A stretch of 64,000 bases of DNA from Streptomyces sp. SUK 48 (GTDB lineage: Bacteria > Actinomycetota > Actinomycetes > Streptomycetales > Streptomycetaceae). This document shows, in pieces, positions 8,155-16,766 of the stretch. The notes below the pieces were generated by a model that was not told where the DNA came from, did no database searches, and saw nothing but the letters and a program-made list of their open reading frames with translations. The position numbers were made by a program, and so were the translations under genes. Location of the stretch: NCBI RefSeq assembly GCF_009650765.1, contig NZ_CP045740.1:6362001-6426000 (forward strand), in the 5' to 3' direction. How positions within the stretch are numbered: the first letter of the stretch is position 1; every line of letters starts with the position of its first letter.

Positions 8155-11100
8155 TCACTTCAGGGTCAGGAACCGCTGCACCAGCACCCCCAGCACCACC
8201 GCCAGGAACGGCAGGCAGAACCAGAAACTCCCCTGGAGCAACCGCACTCGGCGCGTCCCCGGGGGCACCGCCACCCGCACCGCCTCGCGTGCGGCCAGCA
8301 GCAGCATCAGGACCACGGCGGCCAGCGCGCCGGCCACCGACCAGGGCGTCCACGTCACCCGGGGCCCGGCCGGCCCGGGGTGCGGCCCGGGGACCGGACC
8401 CGGGGGCGGCGCGCGCAGGGCGTACACCGTGACATCGGCGTTGACCAGCACCCTCGTCAGCTCCGGCCGGGCGTCCAGGCTCCGGGTGAGCCGGGCCCCC
8501 CAGGCGGCCGGATAGCCCGCGTCCAGCCGCAGATACGTCACCTGGCTCTCGTTCACCATGAGATACGACCGCGGGCCCGCCTCCTTGAGCGCCGTGACCA
8601 GCCCGGACACCCGGGCCGGGTCGGCCGGCGCGAGCGTCGGGACGTAGTCGACCCGCTCCATGTCCCTCGCGCCCCAGGGCAGCGAGGGCGTCACGTCGTT
8701 CACCGTGTCGTTGCTCGGCCACAGCAGCCGTACGGTCGGCCGGTCATGGGCGTACACCCAGTTCATCGCCGCGACCTCGCCGGGCCGGGTGCGCTCGAAG
8801 GGCTCATTGCCCCACCGGGCCACCAGGAAGCCGCCCATCAGCAGCAGCCCGGCGAGCAGCGCGGCCACGGGGGCGAGGACCGGCCGCCGCCCCGGTCCCG
8901 TGGGGCGGGGGAAGAACGCGAGCGCGCCGAGCAGGGCCGCGCCCGGCACCGCGAACATGAAGACACGCAGCGCCATCTCACCGCCGTAGGACTGCATGCC
9001 GAAGCCCAGGAACGGGACGAAGGTGAGCACCGGCAGGGAGCGTTCGCGGTACCGGTGCAGGCGCCGGCGCCACCAGCCCCAGCAGGCGAGGGCCAGGACG
9101 GCGGCGGCCAGCAGCACCCGGGTGTAGAGGACCAGCTGGTGGGTCGGGTCGCCGCCCCGGATGCGGCCGGAGACGGAGGTGGAGACATTGCCGCCGATCC
9201 CGCCGATCCCGCCGAAGAGGTCGTCGAAGTGCCCGGACCAGTACGGCTCCGCCATGAAGCCGAGCCAGACGGCGGCGAGCACCGCGCACAGCAGGGGCAG
9301 GCCGCGCAGCTCGCAGCGGCGCAGCAGGACGAGGGCCGCGAGCACGCCCAGCATCACGAACGGGGTCAGCTGGTGCGCGGGCACCGTCGCGGCGTACAGG
9401 CCCAGCAACAGCAGCAGGAGGACGGTCCGCCCGCGCCGGTCGGCGGGCGGCGGCTCCGTCTCGCCCGGCCGCAGCCCCGCCGTCAGCGCCCGGGGCGGCC
9501 GGAACCAGACCAGCAGGATCGCGGTGAAGAGCAGATACAGCAGGAAGGTGAAGCCCTGCGGGGAGAAGTAGTCCTGGCCGACCCAGCCGCACAGCACGAA
9601 CAGCCAGACGCCGGTCCACCGCGCCCGCCAGTCCGCGCGCACCGACCGGACCAGCAGCAGCATCGGTGCCAGATAGGCGAGTTGGATCGCCGTCGGCCAC
9701 CAGCGGATGACCTCCGTGAAGTCGGTGACCCCGCAGGCCCGGCCCACGAACGCGGCCACCGCGAAGAAGCCCGGCCAGCTCCAGCGGGCGTCCAGGTCCG
9801 GGACGGCCGACCCGGTGCGGTCGATGTAGTCGAGGAAGCCCAGGTGCTGCCAGGCCGTCGCGAACCTCGGCTCGGTCTCGATCACGGCCGGCAGCGCGTG
9901 CAGCGAGACGACCGTGACGACCAGCGTCACCACCAGCAGGGCCCGGTTCTCCCGCCGTTGCCCCAGCAGCCCGGCGAACACCACGACCAGCAGCGCCGCG
10001 CCGACGAGCGTGGGCCACGGCAGCACCGAGACCAGACCGAGGCCGCCCATCCGGTCCAGGTCCCCCTCCCCGAGACGCAGGGCGGGCAGCCAGTACAGGA
10101 GGAGGGCGGTGAGCAGGAGGGAGGCGAGGAGGAGGGCGGAACGCGGGGGGTGGGCGCGGGGAGCGGGGTCCGGCGAGGGGCCCGGTGAGGGGTCCTGATC
10201 CGCAGGGGGCGCGGGACGCGTCGGGGGTACGGCCTCCTCGGCGGCCCGTCCCTCCTCGGCGGCCCGTTCCCGTGCCCACGCCGGCACCCGGCGCCGTCGT
10301 ACCGGCTCCTCCTCCCGCAGCCCCAGATCCGCCAGATCCCCGTCCGGCGCCACCGCGTCCGGCACCGGCGCGCCCCGCGCGAACCCGCGCGCCGGCGCCG
10401 CCCCCGCGCCCGCCCGCACCGTCCGCCACAGCCGCGGCGCGGCGATCGAGACGATCACGGTCAGGCTGGAGACCTCGGCGACCCCCGCCCCGGTGAGCCC
10501 CATCCGGGGCAGGAGCAGCAGGGTGAGCCCGAGGACCAGGACGCACAACAGGCCCTGGAGAAAGGCCAGTCCGGCGGTTCGGCTCCGCGCGCGCAGGACG
10601 GCGAAGTAGGTTTCCATGACGACCCGGAGCAGGGTGCCGACGGCGAACAGGCGCAGCAGCCCGGTCGCCGCGTCCGCGTAGCCCGCGCCGAAGACACCGA
10701 GGATCCAGGGCGCGCCGACGAACAGCACGGCGCTGATCGGCAGCATGATCCGGGCCATCCGCCACAGCGCCGCGCGGGCGTCGGCGGCCAGCCGCTCCGG
10801 GTCGTGCGAGCCCTCGACGGTGAGGGACGCGCCCATGTTGACGGCGAGCAGGTTGCAGGTGCCGCCGATGGTGGTGGTGATGTAGAAGTACGCGTTCTGA
10901 GCGGAGCTGACCTGCGCGGCGATGATCACCGGCACCAGGTAGACCACGGCGAGCGAGAACAGGGAGCCGGTGTAGTCCCCGGCCAGGAACCGCCCGATCT
11001 CCCGGGCGGGCGGCGGCCCGGGCCGCCCGGCGGTCGCCGCGACATGGCGGGGCACCAGCCGCCGGAACACCAGCCAGCCCAGCGGCACCACGGACGTGCC

Positions 11101-11709
11101 GATCGCGGCCACCCAGGACACGAAGACCCCGGTGGCCGGCACGGCGACGGCGAACACGGCGAGCAGCACCAGCTTCACCGCCGAGAACACCGTGTTGCCC
11201 ACCGGTACCCAGGGCGCGCTGCGCAGCCCGGTCAGCACCCCGTCCTGGAGGGTGAGCAGGTTCCAGGCGACCACGGCCGCCACGAAGCCGAGGCCGGGGA
11301 GCGGGCCGTGCAGAAAGCGGTACGACGGCCCCCAGACGTCCAGGGTGCCGAGGAACACCCCGGCGGCCAGCGCCACGAGCAGGGAACTGCCCGCGTAGGT
11401 ACGGAAGACGAAGCGGCCGGTGTGCTTCCCGGACACCGGGATGAACCGGGCCAGTGCGCCGGTCAGGGTCACCGCGGTGAGCCCGGCGAGCAGCTTCATC
11501 GCGGCGATGGCGGCCGAGCCCCGGCCGACCGCGGCATCGGAGTAGTAGTGCGCCGCGGCCAGCCAGAAGCCGAGGCCCAGGACGGCGGAGATCCCGGTGT
11601 TGAGCATCAGCGCGTACGCGTTGCGCAGCAGCGGGCCGCCGCCCGGGGCGCGGCCGGTACCGGGGGCCCGCGCCGCCCTCGGCCCGGGCGCGGTGGTCGT
11701 GTCAGTCAC
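8155..11709 (-). CDS. polysaccharide flippase fused to a GT-C-like polytopic membrane domain
   Basis: A 1184-residue membrane protein in two halves. Residues about 25-435 form an MOP/Wzx-type flippase of about 12-14 helices (LNTGISAVLGLGFWLAAAHYYS... AALARFIPVSGK), which would move lipid-linked glycan across the membrane. A cytoplasmic Pro/Glu-rich linker (435-525) follows. Residues 525-1184 contain about 12 more helices and extracytoplasmic loops, including YFSPQGFTFLLYLLF and a C-terminal soluble loop with VRLLWPSNDTVNDVTP, resembling GT-C glycosyltransferases or polymerases. The GTG start overlaps the preceding gene by eight bases (GTGACTGA), so translation is coupled. Last gene of the leftward operon. 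Confidence 0.75.
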   Translation of the reverse strand: MTDTTTAPGPRAARAPGTGRAPGGGPLLRNAYALMLNTGISAVLGLGFWLAAAHYYSDAAVGRGSAAIAAMKLLAGLTAVTLTGALARFIPVSGKHTGRFVFRTYAGSSLLVALAAGVFLGTLDVWGPSYRFLHGPLPGLGFVAAVVAWNLLTLQDGVLTGLRSAPWVPVGNTVFSAVKLVLLAVFAVAVPATGVFVSWVAAIGTSVVPLGWLVFRRLVPRHVAATAGRPGPPPAREIGRFLAGDYTGSLFSLAVVYLVPVIIAAQVSSAQNAYFYITTTIGGTCNLLAVNMGASLTVEGSHDPERLAADARAALWRMARIMLPISAVLFVGAPWILGVFGAGYADAATGLLRLFAVGTLLRVVMETYFAVLRARSRTAGLAFLQGLLCVLVLGLTLLLLPRMGLTGAGVAEVSSLTVIVSIAAPRLWRTVRAGAGAAPARGFARGAPVPDAVAPDGDLADLGLREEEPVRRRRVPAWARERAAEEGRAAEEAVPPTRPAPPADQDPSPGPSPDPAPRAHPPRSALLLASLLLTALLLYWLPALRLGEGDLDRMGGLGLVSVLPWPTLVGAALLVVVFAGLLGQRRENRALLVVTLVVTVVSLHALPAVIETEPRFATAWQHLGFLDYIDRTGSAVPDLDARWSWPGFFAVAAFVGRACGVTDFTEVIRWWPTAIQLAYLAPMLLLVRSVRADWRARWTGVWLFVLCGWVGQDYFSPQGFTFLLYLLFTAILLVWFRPPRALTAGLRPGETEPPPADRRGRTVLLLLLLGLYAATVPAHQLTPFVMLGVLAALVLLRRCELRGLPLLCAVLAAVWLGFMAEPYWSGHFDDLFGGIGGIGGNVSTSVSGRIRGGDPTHQLVLYTRVLLAAAVLALACWGWWRRRLHRYRERSLPVLTFVPFLGFGMQSYGGEMALRVFMFAVPGAALLGALAFFPRPTGPGRRPVLAPVAALLAGLLLMGGFLVARWGNEPFERTRPGEVAAMNWVYAHDRPTVRLLWPSNDTVNDVTPSLPWGARDMERVDYVPTLAPADPARVSGLVTALKEAGPRSYLMVNESQVTYLRLDAGYPAAWGARLTRSLDARPELTRVLVNADVTVYALRAPPPGPVPGPHPGPAGPRVTWTPWSVAGALAAVVLMLLLAAREAVRVAVPPGTRRVRLLQGSFWFCLPFLAVVLGVLVQRFLTLK

Positions 11710-12511
11710 GGATCAGACCGGCCTTCCGCAGCGCCGGGCCGATCCGCCGTGCCCCGCGCACCAGCCCGTACCCCCGGGTGAGGGCCCGGTCCCGGGCGAA
11801 CGCACGGCCGATGTCCTGCCCCCGCAGCAGCCGGGTGAACTCCTCGGCGCCCGTGCCCCGGCGCACCGTGACCCGGCGCAGCGCGTACGGCCCCTGGGCG
11901 CGGCGGGCGAGCCCGTTGCCGACGGCGAGCGCCTGCGCGTACCCGGCCGCGCGCACCGCCCGGCGCACCCGGCGGCTGGAGTAGCCGTACGGATACGCGA
12001 ACGACACCGGCCGCGCGCCGAGTTCGGCGGTGAGGATCTCCGTGCACCGGCCCAGCTCCCCGTCCAGCGCCGCCTCGTCCAGCTGGTCCAGCTGCGGATG
12101 GGTGTGGCTGTGCCCGCCGATCTCCACCCCGGACGCGGCGAGCCGGCGCACCTGGTCCCAGTCGAGCATGGTGTCGAGGCCGCCCCCGGTGTCGTACGCG
12201 CCCCGCAGCCAGCCGGTGGAGACGAACAGGGTGGCCGGGAAGCCGTGCCGGGCGAGCAGCGGCAGGGCGTGCCGGTGCACGCCCTCGTAGCCGTCGTCGA
12301 AGGTGATCAGCACCGGCCGCGCGGGCAGCGCCCGGCCGCCGCGCCAGTGTGCCGCCAGTTCGGCGGTGGTGACGGGCGTGCAGCCGAACTCCTCGATGAG
12401 GGAAAGCTGTTCGGCGAAGGTCCCGGGTGCGACGGACAGGGTCCGGGTGGCGGCGTTGGGCGCGGTGGCGACGGAGTGGTACATGAGGACGGGCACGGGC
12501 GGCTCACTCAC
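11702..12511 (-). other. alternative reading: separate polysaccharide deacetylase gene
   Basis: GTG at 12511 begins SEPPVPVLMYHSV, a natural start for a NodB-domain deacetylase. The GT2 stop in the neighbouring frame (TGA 12506-12504) would overlap it as GTGAGTGA, the same arrangement as the deacetylase/flippase junction GTGACTGA at 11709-11702. This supports two ancestral genes. Confidence 0.5.
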
Positions 12512-13495
12512 GCGGGCCCCCTGGCCGGGCGCCGGTCCCCGCGTCCGCGTACGACCCGCGCCGCGCCCGCAGGCTCCCCACCGCGAACCCCCCGCGGCCG
12601 TGAGCACCCCGGCGACGATGGCGCCCGCGCGGCCCGCGCCCCCCGGCCGGCCGAGCAGCGCGTCCCGCAGGCCCCGGGCGACTCCGGCGGGCAGCACCCG
12701 GGTGGCGTAGCGGCGTTCGGACTCCAGGCCCTTGTCCGCGCCGACGCTGCGGGCCACCAGGGCCTTGGAAAGGCCCTCGGCGTAGGCGCGGGTGCGGAAG
12801 TAGGCGAAGTTCTCCCGGGCCCGCGGCACCCGGTGGTGGATCACCGCGCGGTCGTCGACGAGCAGCACAGCGTCGGGGCGGGCGCGGGCGAGGCGGATGC
12901 ACAGCTCCGTCTCCTCGCCGCCCAGCGGGCGCCGGCCGCCGTCGCGCCCGATGCCGGTGGCGAAGCCGCCCGCCGCCTCGAAGGCCGTACGCCGGAACGA
13001 GGCGTTGCCGCCCAGCACATTGCGCACCCGCACCCGGCCCGGCGGCAGGCCCCGGTAGGTGCAGCCCACCACCCAGTCGAACTCCTCCGGGAACCAGGCG
13101 GGCCGCCGCCCCGACGCCCACACCGGCTCGGTGCGCCCGCCGACCGCCAGCACCCGGGGATCGGCGTACGCCTCGGCGAAGCGGCGCAGCCAGTCCCGCT
13201 CGGCGACCGCGTCGTCGTCCAGGAAGGCGATCACCTCGCCGCGCGCGGCGGCGATGCCGGTGTTGCGGCCCGAGGACAGGCCGCGCGGACCGGAGTTGGG
13301 CAGCACCCGCACGCCCCCGGCCGTCCGGTACGCGCGCTCCAGCCGCTCGCCGAGGGCCGGGTTGTGGTCCACGACCAGGAGGGTCTCCAGGGCCGGGTAC
13401 GACTGCGCGCGCACTGAGGAGACCGCCGCGAGGATGTCCTCCCAGCGGTCCTCGGTGTAGGCGCAGATCACCACGGAGATGCCGGGATCGCTCAA
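11702..13495 (-). CDS. GT2 glycosyltransferase joined to polysaccharide deacetylase (apparent fusion)
   Basis: The 597-codon frame is open from a TTG start at 13495 (overlapping the stop of the upstream gene as TTGA). Residues 1-290 are a GT2 enzyme: ISVVICAYTEDRW, the nucleotide-binding strand EVIAFLDDDAVAE with DDD, and EETELCIRLARARP. Residues about 329-597 are a NodB-type deacetylase: PVLMYHSV, VLITFDDGYEG (metal Asp-Asp), GGHSHTHPQLDQL (metal His) and FAYPYGYSSRRVRRAV. Between them is a featureless linker. Reading one extra G in a six-G run (12588-12593) would instead end the GT2 at 12504 and leave a separate deacetylase starting at GTG 12511. Both would act on a surface glycan. Confidence 0.72.
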   Translation of the reverse strand: MSDPGISVVICAYTEDRWEDILAAVSSVRAQSYPALETLLVVDHNPALGERLERAYRTAGGVRVLPNSGPRGLSSGRNTGIAAARGEVIAFLDDDAVAERDWLRRFAEAYADPRVLAVGGRTEPVWASGRRPAWFPEEFDWVVGCTYRGLPPGRVRVRNVLGGNASFRRTAFEAAGGFATGIGRDGGRRPLGGEETELCIRLARARPDAVLLVDDRAVIHHRVPRARENFAYFRTRAYAEGLSKALVARSVGADKGLESERRYATRVLPAGVARGLRDALLGRPGGAGRAGAIVAGVLTAAGGSRWGACGRGAGRTRTRGPAPGQGARVSEPPVPVLMYHSVATAPNAATRTLSVAPGTFAEQLSLIEEFGCTPVTTAELAAHWRGGRALPARPVLITFDDGYEGVHRHALPLLARHGFPATLFVSTGWLRGAYDTGGGLDTMLDWDQVRRLAASGVEIGGHSHTHPQLDQLDEAALDGELGRCTEILTAELGARPVSFAYPYGYSSRRVRRAVRAAGYAQALAVGNGLARRAQGPYALRRVTVRRGTGAEEFTRLLRGQDIGRAFARDRALTRGYGLVRGARRIGPALRKAGLIRD

Positions 13496-14313
13496 GACAC
13501 CTCTCCCCGCCGGGACTCGAGCAGCGCGGAGTGCCGCTTACGGCGGCGCAGCGCACGCCGGTTGGAGCGCTCGCGCAGGATCACCCGCAGCACCCGCAGC
13601 CCGTCGCGCACCGCCCGCAGATTGCTGGTGCCGTGGATGCGCAGGTACTCGTGGCTCGGGATCTCCTGCACTCTCAGGCCCGCCTTGACCACTCTGATGT
13701 TCATCAGCGTCTCGACCTCGAAGCCGGTGCAGTCGAGCTCGATCTTGTCCAGGCAGTGCCGCCAGAACGCGTTGTAGCCGTAGCACAGGTCGGTGTAGCG
13801 GGCGCCGAACTTGCGGTTGACGACGGTGCACAGCGCCCAGTTGCCGAGCTTGCGTATGAAGGTCATGTCGTCGGTGCCGCCGCCGTTGGCGAAGCGGGAG
13901 CCCTTGGCGAAGTCGGCGCCGGAGACCAGCGCGGAGACATAGCTGACGATCTCGCCGCCGTCCGCCGAGCCGTCCGCGTCGACCATCACGATGATGTCGC
14001 CGGTGCATGCCTCGAACCCGGTGATCAGGGCGTCCCCCTTGCCCCGGCCGCGCTGCGGGACGACCTTGAGGCGCGGCCACAGGGACCGGGCCACCTCGAT
14101 GGTGCCGTCGGTGGAGTTGCCGTCCACGAGGACGACCTCGTGGATCCAGTCGGGCAGGCTCTTGAAGACGTAGGGCAGGTTCCGCGCCTCGTTCATGGCG
14201 GGGATCACCACGCTCACCGGCGGAGTGATCGCCAGGTGCGAGGAGATGGGCCGGTAGTGCGTGACGAGCAGCGGTTCGCGGCCCGGACTCGGCGGGCGCA
14301 GCGCTGAACTCAT
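13492..14313 (-). CDS. GT2 family glycosyltransferase (polyprenyl-phosphate sugar synthase-like)
   Basis: A 273-residue cytoplasmic or membrane-associated enzyme. The GT2 signatures are clear: PPVSVVIPAMNEARNLPYVF, EVVLVDGNSTDGTIEVARSLWP, the metal-binding DIIVMVDADGSADGGEI, and the acceptor region CYGYNAFWRHCLDKIELDCTGFEVETLMNIRVVKAGLRVQEIPSHEYLR, as in dolichol/polyprenyl-phosphate mannose synthases and related transferases. No C-terminal membrane helices follow, only a basic tail. It is the first gene of the operon and overlaps the next start by four bases. Likely role: an early step in building a lipid-linked surface glycan. Confidence 0.85.
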   Translation of the reverse strand: MSSALRPPSPGREPLLVTHYRPISSHLAITPPVSVVIPAMNEARNLPYVFKSLPDWIHEVVLVDGNSTDGTIEVARSLWPRLKVVPQRGRGKGDALITGFEACTGDIIVMVDADGSADGGEIVSYVSALVSGADFAKGSRFANGGGTDDMTFIRKLGNWALCTVVNRKFGARYTDLCYGYNAFWRHCLDKIELDCTGFEVETLMNIRVVKAGLRVQEIPSHEYLRIHGTSNLRAVRDGLRVLRVILRERSNRRALRRRKRHSALLESRRGEVS

Positions 14314-14706
14314 GGTTGGTTCCCTCTCGTCCGGTGGGCCGCCCGCCGCCGGGCGGCCCGGCTTGGGATCCGGTTCGAAAGGGGGGTTCTCCTCCGGGGC
14401 ACGGCGAGCGGAGCTCCGTACCCGCGGACGAGCTTGGCACAGCTGTCCGGGCCGCCGGGCGGGCATGGCGGCCGGTCGCGCGGCCCGGGCCCGGTCACCG
14501 CTCTCGGTCACCGAGCACGGCACCCCCCTACCGCGCTGCGCGGCGGACCCCGCCATGGCGCCCGGCCCTCCCCAGGGACCGCGCACCGGCGAACCGCCGC
14601 GGTTGAGCTGTATGACGGTATTGACGGTTCGGCCCGAAAGGCAAGACCTGGACGGTGCATCGCCTTTTCCATGATTGGTCCGTTGCGCAACAGTGGCTCA
14701 CCTTGC
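14314..14706. other. gene-free region upstream of the polysaccharide operon
   Basis: No convincing gene lies here; the short ORFs lack RBS and domain content. A perfect 10-base palindrome GTTGCGCAAC is at 14682-14691. The stretch about 14600-14700 is AT-richer than its surroundings and probably holds the leftward promoter of the GT2 operon. Confidence 0.5.
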
Positions 14707-15081
14707 TCACTCTTGTGTGCTTTTACCGGGGATTCGATCCCGAAGGAGTACGAGAAGCAGCAGGAGCAGACTCAGCACGGCGACGGCGGCCACCCCGCCC
14801 CGGACGGACCACCGGTGCGTCGCGAGCATCACCTGGGCCACCAGCATGTCCACGACCACGGCGCCCGCGAGCGCGCACAGGGCGCGGGCGAAGGGATCGA
14901 GGCCGCGCAGGGCCGCGGCGAGCGCGGCGGCCGGCGCGAGCAACAGGAAGAGCAGCGCGCCCGGGCCGCGCAGCGCGGCGCCGGAGCCGGTGAGGGCGAG
15001 CAGCGCGCCGGCCGTCGGGACGGCGGCCGCGGCGCCCGCGAGCAGCGGCGACAGTTCCCTGTTGACCCGTAAGGTGCGCAT
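14707..15081 (-). CDS. small polytopic membrane protein with a TTA codon
   Basis: A 124-residue protein with four predicted helices: LLAGAAAAVPTAGALLAL, ALLFLLLAPAAALAAALRG, ALCALAGAVVVDMLVAQVML and VAAVAVLSLLLLLLVLL. The ATG at 15081 has GGAGGG upstream, though at a longish spacing of 11. Codon 4 is TTA (15070-15072), a codon almost absent from Streptomyces genes and read only by the bldA tRNA, so full expression is expected late in development. It lies upstream of the glycan operon on the same strand. Function unknown; it could serve the polysaccharide pathway, which is only positional inference. Confidence 0.7.
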   Translation of the reverse strand: MRTLRVNRELSPLLAGAAAAVPTAGALLALTGSGAALRGPGALLFLLLAPAAALAAALRGLDPFARALCALAGAVVVDMLVAQVMLATHRWSVRGGVAAVAVLSLLLLLLVLLRDRIPGKSTQE

Positions 15082-15198
15082 TGGCGAATTTGCCCTCCGG
15101 AGCGCCGGATGCCGGGCTTCAATGTGGCGCAGGCCCGAGGGGGCGTCAAGGGCGCCCTCACCCCGAAATGAACGGCTGGAGCAGGTGTCTGAGACCCG

Positions 15199-15213
15199 GT
15201 CAACATAGTTGAC
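15199..15213. promoter_or_regulatory. perfect palindrome, candidate operator
   Basis: GTCAAC-ATA-GTTGAC lies in the divergent gap between the TTA-containing membrane gene and the SGNH esterase gene. The surrounding 15190-15310 is unusually AT-rich and includes a TTGACA (15276-15281) that could be a -35 element, although no good -10 follows. The regulator is unknown. Confidence 0.45.
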
Positions 15214-15355
15214 ATGTACGCGCAATACATACGCAGTAAATCTTTGAAGACGGTCTTATTGAGAGTCAAAAATTCTTGACATGAACACTTCCGCTCAACG
15301 CGCGTAGTTGCTACTTAAGTTGCCGCAGACTTCCTGCTCACCTGGGAGATACACC

Positions 15356-16159
15356 ATGAGACGTTCCCGGCTTGTCGGATTCGTTGCGCCACTCCTCCTC
15401 GCTCTGGGCCTCGGCTTCACGCAGGCGGCGTCGGCGCAGGCGGCATCCAACAGCGGCGGTTACGTGGCGCTCGGCGACTCCTACGCCTCCGGCGTCGGCG
15501 CGGGCAGCTACATCAGCTCCAGCGGCGACTGCGACCGCAGCACCAACTCCGCGGCCTACCTCTGGAACGCCGCGCACAAGCCGGCCTCCTTCGCCTTCAA
15601 CGCCTGCTCGGGCGCCACGACGGACGATGTGATGGCCAACCAGCTCGGCTCGCTCAACTCCTCCACCTCGCTGGTGTCCATCAGCATCGGCGGCAACGAC
15701 GCCGGGTTCGCGAGCGTCATGCAGACGTGCGTGCTGAACTCCGACAGCACCTGTCTGTCCGCCATCGCCACCGCGAAGTCCTACGCGACCAACACGCTGC
15801 CCGGGAAGCTCGACACCGTCTACAACGCCATCCACTCCAAGGCGCCCAACGCCCGAGTGGTCGTGATCGGTTACCCGCGCTTCTACCTGCTCGGCCAGGT
15901 CTGCCTCGGCCTGTCCGACACCAAGCGGTCGGCCATCAACAGTGCCGCCGACACCCTGGACGGCACCGTCCAGTCCCGCGCCGCCGCCCACGGCTTCGTC
16001 TTCGGTGACGTCCGCAGCGCCTTCTCCAGCCACGAGATCTGCTCCAGCAGTTCCTGGCTCCACAGCCTCAACGTGCTCGACCTCACCGAGTCGTACCACC
16101 CCACCGCCGACGGCCAGTCCGGCGGCTACCTGCCGGCCCTCACCACCGCCGCCGGCTGA
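15356..16159 (+). CDS. secreted SGNH/GDSL-type esterase/lipase
   Basis: A 267-residue secreted hydrolase starting at ATG 15356 after GGGAG. The signal peptide runs RRSRLVGFVAPLLLALGLGFTQAASAQA with cleavage near residue 29-30. Block I is YVALGDSYASGVGAGSY with nucleophile Ser42; block III is SISIGGNDAGF; the C-terminal YHPTADGQSGGY supplies the His of block V. Six or more Cys residues suggest disulfides. It closely fits the extracellular Streptomyces SGNH lipases represented by S. coelicolor SCO1725, which hydrolyse fatty acyl esters. Confidence 0.9.
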   Translation: MRRSRLVGFVAPLLLALGLGFTQAASAQAASNSGGYVALGDSYASGVGAGSYISSSGDCDRSTNSAAYLWNAAHKPASFAFNACSGATTDDVMANQLGSLNSSTSLVSISIGGNDAGFASVMQTCVLNSDSTCLSAIATAKSYATNTLPGKLDTVYNAIHSKAPNARVVVIGYPRFYLLGQVCLGLSDTKRSAINSAADTLDGTVQSRAAAHGFVFGDVRSAFSSHEICSSSSWLHSLNVLDLTESYHPTADGQSGGYLPALTTAAG

Positions 16160-16766
16160 CCCGAACGGGTGAGCACCCCCTGGCACACCGCCGGGCCCGC
16201 CCGTCAGGGTGAACTCCCGTTCCGGCCAGGGGTGTCGACGTAACACTTGGTATCTCCCGGGTGAGCCCGCCGTGTGCACCCGGCGGGACCGCCCACCGCG
16301 GCGGCGGGGGCCCTGGCCGATGGGGCCTTCGCCGACCGGACGGCCGGGCGCGTGAGATGGACCACGTTCCCGGCCGCCTCCGCACGGCTTCCTCCGCCCG
16401 CGCCGCGACCGGTGCGGGCGGTCGCGGTCGCGGCGACGGGGCGGCCGCCGCCGGGCCGCCGCCGGGGCCCGTCGTCACCCTGGGGCTCCACGGGGCCGAC
16501 ACGCCCTTGATCACCAGGGGGTCGGCACCCCAGGGGGCGTCACGCGCCGTGACGGCGGCCCCGGAGCGGCGGTCCGGCGCGAGCCGTCGGCCAGCTCATT
16601 GTCCAACTCGCCCTGAAACCGGTCGGATTCGGAGAGTAGTCAGCTTGGGATGGTCAACCCCCTTACGGGGAAGGTGAATCCTGAAGGCGCGATACACGAG
16701 TGCCCCGGTGGGGAGATAGGGTTACTCTGCCCGGGGCCGGGTGGACTCGTACGGGTGGGGAGTGAC
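16160..16766. other. 607-base gene-free region
   Basis: No ORF here has both an RBS and recognisable coding content. Two hairpins stand out: CCCGCCG/CGGCGGG at 16266-16287 (eight-base loop), a possible weak terminator for the esterase gene, and CGTCACG-CGC-CGTGACG at 16538-16554, a perfect palindrome that could be an operator. The last 150 bases are AT-richer and probably contain the promoter of the small gene at 16767. Confidence 0.5.

Noticed and set aside
8380..10188. 602-codon open frame antisense to the flippase fusion
   Set aside because: Composition is Arg/Gln/Gly-rich shadow of the real gene; no RBS or domain.
14316..14700. short ORFs on both strands upstream of the GT2 operon
   Set aside because: They lack RBS and conserved content and overlap the likely promoter region.
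16140..16677. several short ORFs in the gap after the SGNH esterase
   Set aside because: No RBS at proper distance, composition dominated by Arg/Pro/Ala, no recognisable domain. Left as non-coding.
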